Below are positions 8,907 to 17,555 of a stretch of 43,567 nt of DNA, piece by piece. Source of the stretch: Bacteroidota bacterium. Its GTDB lineage: Bacteria > Bacteroidota > Bacteroidia > JABEUT01. The stretch is from assembly GCA_013285805.1 (NCBI GenBank), contig JABDGY010000014.1, positions 1 to 43,567 on the forward strand, given 5' to 3'. Numbering within the stretch: the stretch's first letter is position 1; each line of letters opens with the position of its first letter. The notes under the pieces were generated by a model that saw nothing but the letters and a program-made list of their open reading frames with translations, made no database searches and had not been told where the DNA came from. The position numbers and the translations under genes are program-made.

Positions 8907-9371
8907 TCAAGCTAACTTAAAAGCAGTTTCCTGTTTTATTTCTTTCATTACAAAGGAGCTTTGTACATTAGCAATGTTATCCAGTGACGATAGTTTGTCC
9001 ATTACAAATTCCTGGAAACTGTTCATATCCTTGGTAATCACTTTTACGCTGTAATCAATGGTACCTGAAAGGCACTGTACTTCCATTACTTCATCAAACT
9101 TTACTATAGCTTTTTCAAATTTTGAAAGCATGCCTTGCGAATGTTCTTTCAGTTTCACGCTGCAAATAGCGGTAAGTCCCTTCTCAATTTGATTCTTGTC
9201 AAGCAGGGCGACATATTTCTGTATTATTCCTGCTTTTTCAAGTTGCTTTATACGTTCATAGGTAGGTGATACTGAAAGGCCTACCGAATCAGCAATCTCT
9301 TTAATGCTTTGCAGGGCATTTTTTTGCAGGCGGTTCAAAATGCGTTTATCAGTAGCATCGAGTTTATACAT
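8907..9371 (-). CDS. Lrp/AsnC-family transcriptional regulator
   Basis: 154 residues. An N-terminal winged helix-turn-helix (LDATDKRILNRLQKNALQ then IKEIADSVGLSVSPTYERI) is followed by the RAM/AsnC ligand-binding domain, with the typical GTIDYSVKVITKDMNSFQEF segment. Proteins of this family form octamers and respond to amino acids. It is transcribed divergently from pheA, a phenylalanine-biosynthesis gene, so autoregulation and control of the aromatic amino-acid operon are the natural inference. Candidate operator sequences lie in the 153-base intergenic region. Confidence 0.92.
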   Translation of the reverse strand: MYKLDATDKRILNRLQKNALQSIKEIADSVGLSVSPTYERIKQLEKAGIIQKYVALLDKNQIEKGLTAICSVKLKEHSQGMLSKFEKAIVKFDEVMEVQCLSGTIDYSVKVITKDMNSFQEFVMDKLSSLDNIANVQSSFVMKEIKQETAFKLA

Positions 9372-9403
9372 AGTGCAGAATTTTTTACTGTTTAGCTATA
9401 TTA

Positions 9404-9429
9404 TTCATATGTATTCAATATGAACGTTC
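9404..9429. promoter_or_regulatory. Candidate Lrp operator: overlapping inverted repeats
   Basis: TTCATAT (9404-9410) and ATATGAA (9418-9424) form an inverted repeat with a 7-base spacer. An 8-bp palindrome, GAACGTTC (9422-9429), overlaps its right arm. Both lie between the divergent Lrp and pheA genes. Assignment to the Lrp-type protein is inferred from position only. Confidence 0.4.
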
Positions 9430-9500
9430 TGAATTGGTACAAAATAAAGGAATATTTACTAAATAACATATATAAATCAAAAATAAAAACTGTTAATAGT

Positions 9501-9508
9501 AGTTTTGT
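9501..9508 (+). promoter_or_regulatory. -7 box (TAnnTTTG) for the pheA operon
   Basis: TAGTTTTG matches the Bacteroidota -7 consensus. It lies 16 bases before the pheA ATG, so the leader would be very short. Confidence 0.55.
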
Positions 9509-9524
9509 AAAAAATAAATAAGTC

Positions 9525-10409
9525 ATGAGACCATTGAAAGTTGCCATACAAGGCATAGCAGCATCCTACCATCACGAAGCATCTCGTCTTTACTTCAAAA
9601 ACGAATTCGATATAATGGAGTGCAGCACATTTAAGAATGTGTGTGATAAACTGGCCACGAACGACATTGATTATGCCGTAATGGCCATTGAGAACTCCAT
9701 TGCCGGTAGCATACTGCCAAATTACAACCTGGTTAAAGATTATGGGTTCTACATAATCGGTGAGTTGTACCTGCATATCGGGTTTCATTTGTTAACCAAT
9801 AAAAATGTGGTGTTAAGGGATATAAAATGGGTGGAATCGCACCCTATGGCTATAGCGCAGTGTATGGAGTTTCTCTCTAAGCATCCTGAAATGACTATAG
9901 TAACAAGTGGTGATACAGCCACAGTGGCTAAGAAAATCAAGGAAGGAGATTATACTGATAGGGCTGCTATTGCAGGCACAGGAGCCGCAGAATATTACGA
10001 CCTTGAAGTACTTAGGAATAATATTGAAGATAACCCGGAGAACTATACCAGGTTCTTAATAATTGCAAAGCACTGCCCGTACGATGAAAAGGCCGATAAG
10101 TCGACTATAAGTTTTGAATTGCCGGATGGTGTAGGGCAATTATCGGGTGTATTGAATATTATAAATGAATATAAGGTGAATTTGAGTAAAATACAGTCAG
10201 TACCGGTTCCGGGTAGGCCCGATAAATATTCTTTTTATCTCGATTTGGAGTGGGAAACCAAGGATCAGCATGAGTACCTGTTGAAAGAAATAGAAAAAGT
10301 AACCAGGGGATTTGCGTTCATGGGGCAATATAAGAAGGATGTAATTAATACTCCGGAGTTAAAGGAAGTTAAGATTCAGAAAGGGAAATTTGTTTTAGAA
10401 ACAGCATAA
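9525..10409 (+). CDS. pheA: Prephenate dehydratase with ACT domain
   Basis: 294 residues. The dehydratase part (about 1-185) shows KVAIQGIAASYHHEASRLYF, the AIENSIAGSILPNYNLV motif and the NYTRFLII segment that contains the conserved Thr-Arg-Phe of the active site. The C-terminal ACT domain (about 195-275: GVGQLSGVLNIINEYKVNLSKIQS) is the usual site of phenylalanine feedback inhibition. It converts prephenate to phenylpyruvate. No chorismate mutase is fused to it; in this operon that activity is on the DAHP synthase protein. It is the first gene of an operon with a thioesterase and the DAHP synthase/chorismate mutase. Confidence 0.93.
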   Translation: MRPLKVAIQGIAASYHHEASRLYFKNEFDIMECSTFKNVCDKLATNDIDYAVMAIENSIAGSILPNYNLVKDYGFYIIGELYLHIGFHLLTNKNVVLRDIKWVESHPMAIAQCMEFLSKHPEMTIVTSGDTATVAKKIKEGDYTDRAAIAGTGAAEYYDLEVLRNNIEDNPENYTRFLIIAKHCPYDEKADKSTISFELPDGVGQLSGVLNIINEYKVNLSKIQSVPVPGRPDKYSFYLDLEWETKDQHEYLLKEIEKVTRGFAFMGQYKKDVINTPELKEVKIQKGKFVLETA

Positions 10410-10426
10410 CCACAAATATTTATGAA

Positions 10427-10888
10427 ATGGAAACAACAATGGAAATAAACGTGAAAAAGAACAGTATTGTTATGTTGAATGAAGGTAAACTGGTCTATCG
10501 TAACTCAAAGCTATGTATGACAAAGGATTTGGGCTTGCATGGCAATATGTTCGGCGGAAAAATGATGTCGCTAATTGATGAAGTAACATCAATATTTGCG
10601 TGTGAAATATGCGATACACCGCGTATGATAACAAAGAAGATTGAAGAGGTGATTTTCGAAAGGCCCGTCAAGGTGGGCCAGATAATTAAAGTCTATTGCG
10701 GAATTGAAAAAATCGGGAACACATCAATAACCATTAAGGTAGAGGCAAGGGGCTATAACGTATATACCGAAGTCGAAAAACTTGTCTGTTCAACCCGAAT
10801 GATTTTTGTACGAATAGATGATGAAGGGAATGCCATCCCCATTTCTGACAAAATAAGGGGAAAATTTAAAAAGGAAGTTAACTTATAG
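10427..10888 (+). CDS. Acyl-CoA thioesterase, hotdog fold (4HBT family)
   Basis: 153 residues. Single hotdog domain with LHGNMFGGKMMSLIDEVTSIFA, the family's helix segment with 'N-x-F/L-x-GG-x-x-M-x-x-I/M-D', and RPVKVGQIIKVYCGIEKIG in the central strands. The family hydrolyses acyl-CoA thioesters; the acyl group cannot be predicted. It lies 17 bases after pheA and 30 bases before the DAHP synthase gene, all on one strand, which is unexpected company for an acyl-CoA thioesterase. A second hotdog protein (17556-18077) is only distantly similar. ATG at 10427 is the first start, and a second ATG at residue 5 is possible. Confidence 0.82.
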   Translation: METTMEINVKKNSIVMLNEGKLVYRNSKLCMTKDLGLHGNMFGGKMMSLIDEVTSIFACEICDTPRMITKKIEEVIFERPVKVGQIIKVYCGIEKIGNTSITIKVEARGYNVYTEVEKLVCSTRMIFVRIDDEGNAIPISDKIRGKFKKEVNL

Positions 10889-10918
10889 TGCAGTAAAGAA
10901 CGTTTAACAATCTGAAAA

Positions 10919-12043
10919 ATGAAACTCAAATTAAATATAAAACCTGTAAGCGAATGGCTGCCTGGACTAAAACACCCCCTGGTAATAGCAGGCCCATGCA
11001 GTGCTGAAAGTGAAATACAGGTAGCTGAAACTGCAATTGCAATAAAAGAAGATACCAACTGTAATGTATACAGGGCAGGTATATGGAAACCCCGTACGCG
11101 CCCCGATTGCTTTGAAGGAGTTGGTGAGCAGGGGCTACAATGGTTAAAGGCTGTTAAAACTATTACCGGTATGTATACAGCTACCGAAGTGGCAAATGCC
11201 GGGCACGTTGAGGCATGCCTGAAACACGGAATAGATATTTTGTGGATTGGGGCAAGAACGACTGTTAACCCTTTCCAGGTACAGGAGATAGCCGATGCGT
11301 TAAAAGGGACTGATGCTGTGGTACTGGTTAAAAACCCTGTGCATGCCGACATACAGTTATGGGCCGGGGCATTGGAGAGAATTAATAAAGCAGGCATTAC
11401 TAAGTTGGGCGCTATTCATCGTGGGTTCCATGCATTCGAAAGTGCACCGTTCAGGAATATACCGTTGTGGCAATTGGTAATTGAATTGAGAACGGCTTGC
11501 AAAGAATTACCCATTATTTGCGACCCGAGCCATATATGCGGGAACACTGAGTTGATACCCTATATTTCGCAAAAGGCAATGGATATGGCATTGGACGGGC
11601 TAATGATTGAGACCCATATTCAACCGGGTATAGCAAAGAGCGACGCCAAACAGCAATTAACACCTTTGCAATTGAAGAGATTATTGAATACGCTGATACT
11701 TAGAAAACCGGATAGCGAAAGCGCTGAATTTAAAAGCAGCCTTGAGGCCTTGCGCGAAAAGATAAACTCGGCTGACGAGCAACTGCTGCTGGTTCTATCG
11801 CAGCGCATTGATTATTCAAAGAAGATAGGGGAGTACAAAAAGGCAAATAACATTACTATACTGCAGGTAAACCGTTGGGAAGAATTGCTGAAAAATAGAA
11901 TGAATCTTGGGCAGGTAATGGGATTAAATTCAGAATTTGTAAAAGAAATGTATAGCCTGATACATGAGGAATCAATACAAGTGCAAACAGAAATAATGAA
12001 TGTAGGTAGGAATAATGCTATCCGTAAAGGGGAGCTTGTATAA
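10919..12043 (+). CDS. Bifunctional DAHP synthase (type I-beta) / chorismate mutase (AroQ class)
   Basis: 374 residues. The N-terminal part (about 1-265) is a KDO8P/DAHP synthase barrel: PLVIAGPCSAESEIQVAETA, the KPRTRPDCFEGVGEQGL segment, GAIHRGFHAFE and CDPSHICGN. The C-terminal part (about 275-365) is an all-helical AroQ chorismate mutase with LEALREKINSADEQLL and the ISYSKKIGEYKK-like Arg/Lys helix. Together the halves catalyse the first committed step of the shikimate pathway and chorismate to prephenate, which feeds PheA from the same operon. This fusion order is common in Bacteroidota. Tyrosine-branch and aminotransferase genes are not present here. Confidence 0.93.
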   Translation: MKLKLNIKPVSEWLPGLKHPLVIAGPCSAESEIQVAETAIAIKEDTNCNVYRAGIWKPRTRPDCFEGVGEQGLQWLKAVKTITGMYTATEVANAGHVEACLKHGIDILWIGARTTVNPFQVQEIADALKGTDAVVLVKNPVHADIQLWAGALERINKAGITKLGAIHRGFHAFESAPFRNIPLWQLVIELRTACKELPIICDPSHICGNTELIPYISQKAMDMALDGLMIETHIQPGIAKSDAKQQLTPLQLKRLLNTLILRKPDSESAEFKSSLEALREKINSADEQLLLVLSQRIDYSKKIGEYKKANNITILQVNRWEELLKNRMNLGQVMGLNSEFVKEMYSLIHEESIQVQTEIMNVGRNNAIRKGELV

Positions 12044-12118
12044 ATTTAACGGTTAGTAAACGACATTTAACCCTAAAAACTCGTATTTTCGCTATAAGTG
12101 ATTATGCTTAAAGGCGAT

Positions 12119-14563
12119 ATGAAAGTTTTAAGGCCACTGTTAGTTTGTATTTTTACTTTAATGCAGGTTCTGCGTGCACAAGGTGCTAACCTCACCGGCA
12201 AAATAACCGATGAGGCGGGGCAACCCCTTCCTTTTGTAGTAGTATATATTGATGGTACCACTTATGGCACCACAGCAAATGTCGATGGTATTTATTCCCT
12301 TGAATTAAAACCGGGCAAGTATACAATCGATTACCAGTTAATAGGATATACACAACATAAAGAGGCGGTTGAAATAATTAACTCGAATGTTACTCTTAAT
12401 GTTCAGTTAAAGGCTGAAGGCATTAAGATGAGCGAAGTAGTGGTGAATGGTAATGCCGAGGACCCTGCTTATGGAATAATTCGCAAAGCGATAGAGAAGA
12501 GAAAATTTTACCTGGAACAGGTTGATGCCTATTCTTGCGATGTATATATAAAGGGCTTACAGCGTATAACCAAGCATCCGCAAAAAATATTCGGACAGGA
12601 ATTGCATTTCAATGAGCTTGATTCTACTTCAGGAATTATTTACTTGTCGGAATCGGTTTCCAAGTTCAACTTTAAGCAGCCCGATAATATCAGGGAGGAA
12701 ATGATATCATCGAAGGTAAGTGGCAATAACCAGGCCTTCAGCTACAACCAGGCATCGGATATGCTGATTGATTTCTATAAGAACATAATACAGATTGATG
12801 TATTAAGTGAGCGTGGGCTAGTATCTCCTATAGCCAATGATGCCATGTTCTTTTATAAGTATCATTTAGCCGGTTCGTTTGTTGAAAACGGCAAGGTGAT
12901 AGACAAAATTCAGGTTATCCCCAAACGCAGTTACGACCCTGTTTTTAGGGGATATATTTACATACAGGAAGATACATGGCGCATACACAGCACCGATTTG
13001 TATTTGACTAAAGATGCCCAAATCAATTTCATCGATACCTTATTTGTAAGCCAATCGTACTTACCGGTAACGCCTGATGTGTGGATGCTCTTTTCAAATA
13101 AATTCAGGTTCAACTTCAATATTTTAGGAATACAGGGCAATGGAGTTTACGTATCGATCAATAAGAACTATGTGCTAAACCCCGATTTCCCTAAGCACTT
13201 CTTCAATGGAGAGGTGATGAAGATTGACGATGATGCAAATAAGAAAGATTCATCATACTGGAACCAGACACGCCCTGTGCCACTTACCAAAGAAGAAGAT
13301 AAAGATTATGTACGAAGGGATAGCATACATGCAAAGCACGAAACCAAAGAGTACCTTGATTCTGTTGATGCAAGGCGGAATAAACTAAAGCCATCAGCTA
13401 TTTACCGGGGCTACCGTTATTTCCAGCGCTATAAAAAACAGACATGGTTCGTGTCTCCCCTCATCCAGACTATAGGTTTTAATACGGTGCAGGGTTGGAA
13501 TGGGGGATTGAGAATAGGTTATAATAAGGAATATGAGGACAACAGACGTCTTACTATTATAACATCGGCCGGGTATGGGTTTTCAAATCAGCGTTGGCTG
13601 GGCGATGGATATGTTTACTATTCATATAATCCTGAGAAGCTGTCCTATTTCTATATAGGAGGAGGAGTGAAACCTGTGCAATTTAATGATGCAGCCCCTA
13701 TTACCCCATTCCTTAATTCGCTTTTTACCTTGTTCGAAGACCAGAACTATATGAAGCTTTACCAGAAAGCCAGTATTCACGCTGCTCATTCTACGGAGTT
13801 GGTGAATGGTTTAAAATTTACAGTAGGCTCAGAATATGCTTACCGTACCCCACTCATGAACACTACCGATTATAAACTTGTACAGGTTGGCTCAAGACAA
13901 TATACTTCAAACGACCCTCAATCGTCCACAAACGATTCTTCGTCTTTCCAGCATAATACCTCATGGACGGTTTGGGCGCAGTTTAAAATCAGCCTGAAGC
14001 AGAAATACTATACCCTACCGCACCAAAAAATAATAGTAGATACCAAGTATCCTATTATAACACTCGATTATCGGAAAGCTATTGGTGGTATTCCCGGGCT
14101 TAGTGCCAATTACGATTACGCAAAGGTTACCATATCAGGGAATATTAATTTTAAAATGTTTGGTGAAACCGAATATAGTGTGGCTGCAGCTCAATTCCTT
14201 ACCGAGAAAGATGTTTGGTTTATGGATTATCATCATTTCAATGGCGATGAGATTATTTTTTCTTCATTTGCGTTGAACAGTTACCATTTGTTGGACTATT
14301 ATAAATACAGTACGGCAGGCCCGTCTATTGAAGCACATGTTCAACATAATTTCCATGGTTTTCTTTTTAACAAAGTTCCATTGTTGCGCAAACTGAAGTT
14401 GAATGAAATGGTGGGAGTGAATTACCTGGTTACCGATGTGATACAATATTACGAGGTATTTGTCGGGGTGCAGAAGTTCAATGCCTTCAGGGTCGATTTT
14501 GCCACTTCGTTTGCCAATAATGCCAAGGTTACTGAAGGAATACGCATTGGCATAGGGTTTTAG
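12119..14563 (+). CDS. DUF5686 / CarboxypepD_reg-like outer-membrane protein
   Basis: About 815 residues from the chosen ATG. The signal peptide MKVLRPLLVCIFTLMQVLRAQ is followed by a CarboxypepD_reg-like beta-sandwich (ANLTGKITDEAGQPLPFVVV to about residue 105). A long region of DUF5686 type follows, with YSCDVYIKGLQRI and many amphipathic beta strands ending IRIGIGF, as expected for an outer-membrane barrel. The function is unknown. In-frame GTG (12098) and ATG (12104) exist upstream, but a near-consensus -7 box, TATTTTCG (12084-12091), puts transcription start close to 12095-12098, so 12104 or 12119 is more likely; 12119 gives the cleaner signal peptide. Confidence 0.8.
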   Translation: MKVLRPLLVCIFTLMQVLRAQGANLTGKITDEAGQPLPFVVVYIDGTTYGTTANVDGIYSLELKPGKYTIDYQLIGYTQHKEAVEIINSNVTLNVQLKAEGIKMSEVVVNGNAEDPAYGIIRKAIEKRKFYLEQVDAYSCDVYIKGLQRITKHPQKIFGQELHFNELDSTSGIIYLSESVSKFNFKQPDNIREEMISSKVSGNNQAFSYNQASDMLIDFYKNIIQIDVLSERGLVSPIANDAMFFYKYHLAGSFVENGKVIDKIQVIPKRSYDPVFRGYIYIQEDTWRIHSTDLYLTKDAQINFIDTLFVSQSYLPVTPDVWMLFSNKFRFNFNILGIQGNGVYVSINKNYVLNPDFPKHFFNGEVMKIDDDANKKDSSYWNQTRPVPLTKEEDKDYVRRDSIHAKHETKEYLDSVDARRNKLKPSAIYRGYRYFQRYKKQTWFVSPLIQTIGFNTVQGWNGGLRIGYNKEYEDNRRLTIITSAGYGFSNQRWLGDGYVYYSYNPEKLSYFYIGGGVKPVQFNDAAPITPFLNSLFTLFEDQNYMKLYQKASIHAAHSTELVNGLKFTVGSEYAYRTPLMNTTDYKLVQVGSRQYTSNDPQSSTNDSSSFQHNTSWTVWAQFKISLKQKYYTLPHQKIIVDTKYPIITLDYRKAIGGIPGLSANYDYAKVTISGNINFKMFGETEYSVAAAQFLTEKDVWFMDYHHFNGDEIIFSSFALNSYHLLDYYKYSTAGPSIEAHVQHNFHGFLFNKVPLLRKLKLNEMVGVNYLVTDVIQYYEVFVGVQKFNAFRVDFATSFANNAKVTEGIRIGIGF

Positions 14564-14604
14564 GGCTGTGATTGCTGTCACATACCCCGTTTTTGTATAA
14601 AGCG

Positions 14605-14612
14605 TATCTTTG
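14605..14612 (+). promoter_or_regulatory. -7 box (TAnnTTTG) for the desaturase operon; decides its start
   Basis: TATCTTTG is a full consensus match and lies 19 bases before ATG 14632. The open frame extends upstream of this box (to 14572), but a start there would precede transcription initiation, so 14632 is the supported start. Confidence 0.65.
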
Positions 14613-14631
14613 CACCTCATTACTAAAAACG

Positions 14632-15600
14632 ATGGCTAAAAAGACAGAATTCTTTTATACGGAAGAAAAGGACCTTCACTTTGTGCGGCCGCTGGAGATT
14701 ATCCGTGAGCATCCTGAAATAAGGAGCTATATGGGTAGGAACAGAAATACTTTTTGGGTGACATTTATATTGGTTACCCTGCAGTTAGGTATTATGTACC
14801 TGGTTCATAACCTGGCATGGTATTGGGTATTGATAGTAGCTTATCTGGCAGGTGCTTTCCTGGTACATGCATTGTTTGTAATGGTGCACGAGTGTTCACA
14901 TAACCTTATTTTCCAGAAGAAGCAGAATAATACGCTGCTGGGTATTTTTGCCAATATGGCCATGTTCTTTCCAAGTTCAGTTTCATTCCAGCGTTACCAC
15001 CTTAAGCACCATGCTCACCAGGGAGTACATGAATATGATGCCGATTTACCATCGGAATGGGAAGCTCGTCTTGTCAATAACAGCACTTTAGGTAAAGCAT
15101 TATGGTTATTGCTTTATCCTGTAATTCAAACCTTGCGCGTACCTCGTATGAGAGAGATAAAACCTTTTGATGGATGGGTGGCTCTTAATATTATAGCTGT
15201 AGTAGGTGTTGATGTGGCTGCGTGGATATTTTTAGGCCCAATGGCATTTGTTTACCTGTTTGCTTCCATGTTCTTTTCAGTTGGGCTGCACCCGCTAGGT
15301 GCACGCTGGGTACAAGAGCATTATATGACCAGCGATGACATTCAGGAAACCCACAGTTACTATGGTCCGCTTAATACTATTGCTTTTAACGTGGGTCACC
15401 ATAACGAACATCATGATTTTCCTTCTGTTCCATGGAATAACCTTCCAAAAGTACGCCAGGCAGGAGCCAAGTGGTACAACAGCATTCCATATCATACTTC
15501 GTGGACAAAACTCTGGCTGAAGTTTCTCTTCGACAGAAACGTATCTATATACCACCGTATGCTCAGGAAAAAGCCTGAGAAAAAAACTGTAAAGGCTTAA
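14632..15600 (+). CDS. Membrane fatty-acid/sphingolipid desaturase, resembling dihydroceramide delta4-desaturase (DEGS)
   Basis: 322 residues from the promoter-supported ATG. The three histidine boxes of a membrane di-iron desaturase are clear: HECSH (86-90), HLKHH (123-127) and HNEHH (257-261), among about four to six hydrophobic segments. Beyond the generic family, the N-terminus (FFYTEEKDL then LEIIREHPEIRSYMG) resembles the Lipid_DES N-terminal domain. The block VGLHPLGARWVQEHYM (217-232), the HSYYGPLN segment (241-248) and FNVGHHNEHHDFPSVP (252-267) resemble eukaryotic DEGS1 very closely as I remember it; DEGS1 is also about 323 residues. It would then introduce a delta4 double bond in a dihydroceramide or related sphingoid lipid. 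gpsA follows 7 bases downstream, which fits a lipid operon. The substrate is inferred. Confidence 0.85.
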   Translation: MAKKTEFFYTEEKDLHFVRPLEIIREHPEIRSYMGRNRNTFWVTFILVTLQLGIMYLVHNLAWYWVLIVAYLAGAFLVHALFVMVHECSHNLIFQKKQNNTLLGIFANMAMFFPSSVSFQRYHLKHHAHQGVHEYDADLPSEWEARLVNNSTLGKALWLLLYPVIQTLRVPRMREIKPFDGWVALNIIAVVGVDVAAWIFLGPMAFVYLFASMFFSVGLHPLGARWVQEHYMTSDDIQETHSYYGPLNTIAFNVGHHNEHHDFPSVPWNNLPKVRQAGAKWYNSIPYHTSWTKLWLKFLFDRNVSIYHRMLRKKPEKKTVKA

Positions 15601-15607
15601 TAGAAGC

Positions 15608-16603
15608 ATGGCAGAAAAAAGAATAGCCATTCTGGGTGCAGGTAGCTGGGCTACTGCATTGGTTAAGATATTTTCAAATAACGTGCCGCAAATTGCCTGG
15701 TGGGTTAGGAAAAAGGAAAATGTCGATTACATTAAAAAGTACAAACACAATCCCAATTACCTTAGCGATATTGAAATTGACCTTAACAAAGTCACCATTT
15801 ATACTAACCTTAAGGAAGCAATAGCGAATGCCGATATATTGATAATTGCTGTGCCATCGGCATTTATGAGCGAAGCTTTTGCCGGAGTTAAGAAAGATGA
15901 CTTTAAAGGTAAGCTTCTGTTCTCAGCGGTAAAAGGTACATTGCCCGATAAGAAAATGATGGTGAGCCAGTTCTTCCAACAGCAATTTAATATTCCAATT
16001 TCATCAATGGGCATCATAGCTGGTCCTTGTCACGCTGAAGAGGTGGCTATGGAAAAGCTTTCGTACTTAACTGTTGGCTGCGATGATTTGAAAGAAGCCC
16101 GCAATCTTGCCAACTTACTTACATGCCGCTATTTAAAAGCCGGAATATCTTCAGATATGTTAGGCATAGAATATGCAGCAGCCTTGAAAAATATTTTTGC
16201 TATTGCCAGCGGTATATGCCATGGACTAGGTTATGGCGATAACTTCCAGGCAGTGCTTGTCGCTAATGCCATACAGGAAATAAAGCGTTTTATTGATACG
16301 GTTCACCCTATACAAAGAGATACCAATGCTTCAGCTTATTTAGGCGACTTGCTGGTTACAGCATATTCTCAGTTTAGCCGAAACCGTACGTTAGGAAGTA
16401 TGGTGGGTAAGGGCTATTCTGTGAAATACGCACAGATGGAAATGAATATGGTTGCGGAAGGATTTTATGCCGCTAAAACTATTTATACCATCAACCAGCA
16501 GTATAAAGTAGAGATGCCCATTTGCGAAGCTGTGTACAGAATACTGTATGAGAAAATGTCGCCCTCAGTAGAAATTCGTTTACTTGCCGAAAAGCTTGCG
16601 TAA
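15608..16603 (+). CDS. gpsA: Glycerol-3-phosphate dehydrogenase [NAD(P)+]
   Basis: 331 residues, the normal length. N-terminal Rossmann loop ILGAGSWATALVKIF; SAVKGTLPDKKMMVSQFF and GPCHAEEVAMEKLSYLTVG match the family's central motifs. ALKNIFAIASGICHGLGYGDN carries the catalytic lysine region, and the all-helical C-terminal domain follows. It reduces dihydroxyacetone phosphate to sn-glycerol-3-phosphate for phospholipid synthesis. It follows the desaturase gene by 7 bases, and its TAA overlaps the next ATG by one base. Confidence 0.95.
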   Translation: MAEKRIAILGAGSWATALVKIFSNNVPQIAWWVRKKENVDYIKKYKHNPNYLSDIEIDLNKVTIYTNLKEAIANADILIIAVPSAFMSEAFAGVKKDDFKGKLLFSAVKGTLPDKKMMVSQFFQQQFNIPISSMGIIAGPCHAEEVAMEKLSYLTVGCDDLKEARNLANLLTCRYLKAGISSDMLGIEYAAALKNIFAIASGICHGLGYGDNFQAVLVANAIQEIKRFIDTVHPIQRDTNASAYLGDLLVTAYSQFSRNRTLGSMVGKGYSVKYAQMEMNMVAEGFYAAKTIYTINQQYKVEMPICEAVYRILYEKMSPSVEIRLLAEKLA

Positions 16604-17496
16604 TGGAAACCTTAGCCAATTGTCCCATATGTAATTCTTCGGCCTTTACTCCTTTTATAGAGTGTACCGATTATACGGTAAGTAAGGATAAGTTCGCCAT
16701 TGTACAATGCAGTTCATGCGGATTCAAACTAACAAACCCACGCCCTGCAGAAGAGGAAGCAGGGAAATATTACCAGTCGGAAGACTACATATCGCATTCC
16801 AATACCAGTAAAGGGCTTGTAAACAATATGTACCAGCGTGCAAGGAAGTTTACACTTAAGCGCAAATTGAAACTGGTAACTAAAGTCAGCAGTAAGCAAC
16901 AGGGTAATTTACTCGACCTTGGTTGCGGAACAGGAGAGTTTTTAAATACCTGTAAAGAAGCCGGCTGGAAAGTGCAGGGTATTGAACCTTCGCCCGGTGC
17001 AAGGGAATTCGGAGCTAAACAATATGGTTTACAGGTCCATGAAATAAATAACTGGCAACCATTTGCCGATAATAGCTTTGATATAGTTACTGCATGGCAT
17101 GTACTTGAACACGTTTACCAGATTGAAGAAACTATCAGGCAGGTAAAAAGAATATTATCACCCACGGGCACGTTTATTGTGGCACTGCCCAATTGCAGTT
17201 CAGCCGATGCAGCATTCTATAAACAATACTGGGCAGCGTATGATGTGCCACGCCATATATGGCATTTTACACCTAAAGATGTGAAAGCGCTTTTTGAAAA
17301 GCAGGGTTTTGCATTGAAAGAAGTATTACCCATGCCCCTCGATGCCTATTATATATGCATGCTTAGCGAAAAGTATAAAACAGGCAGCATTAATTATGGC
17401 AGGGCTGCTGTTCATGGCTGGGCAAGTAACCGCCAGGCCCATGCCAATGGCTCGACGTACTCAAGCCAGATATATATATTGAAGCCGGTTAAATAA
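16603..17496 (+). CDS. SAM-dependent methyltransferase with N-terminal zinc-ribbon-like segment
   Basis: 297 residues. An N-terminal zinc-ribbon-like part (NCPICNSSAF, then VQCSSCGFKLTNPRP) precedes a class I methyltransferase fold: motif I LLDLGCGTGEFL near residue 103, IEPSPGAREFG after the second strand, and DIVTAWHVLEHVY at motif IV/post-I. This architecture is common in Methyltransf_23-like proteins of sugar, lipid or small-molecule pathways, but the substrate cannot be assigned. The start overlaps the gpsA stop by one base (TAATG), so translation is probably coupled. Confidence 0.82.
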   Translation: METLANCPICNSSAFTPFIECTDYTVSKDKFAIVQCSSCGFKLTNPRPAEEEAGKYYQSEDYISHSNTSKGLVNNMYQRARKFTLKRKLKLVTKVSSKQQGNLLDLGCGTGEFLNTCKEAGWKVQGIEPSPGAREFGAKQYGLQVHEINNWQPFADNSFDIVTAWHVLEHVYQIEETIRQVKRILSPTGTFIVALPNCSSADAAFYKQYWAAYDVPRHIWHFTPKDVKALFEKQGFALKEVLPMPLDAYYICMLSEKYKTGSINYGRAAVHGWASNRQAHANGSTYSSQIYILKPVK

Positions 17497-17511
17497 GGGT
17501 TACTATCTTTG
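17479..17511 (+). promoter_or_regulatory. Promoter for the thioesterase-adenosyltransferase-Ppx operon
   Basis: TTG at 17479-17481, a 22-base spacer and TATCTTTG at 17504-17511. The -7 box is a full match and the spacing is inside the 17-23 range known for this phylum. The first ATG is 44 bases downstream. Confidence 0.5.
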
Positions 17512-17555
17512 TTCCGTATTAGTTAAAGTTACCTGTGACTTTATAAAACACTTTT

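Noticed and set aside
10753-11397. 214-residue minus-strand frame across the thioesterase/DAHP synthase genes
   Set aside because: A shadow of two well-conserved genes; composition is that of reverse-complement coding sequence.
14572-14631. N-terminal extension of the desaturase
   Set aside because: It would start upstream of the -7 box at 14605-14612, and DEGS/desaturase homologues begin near the MAKKTEFF position.
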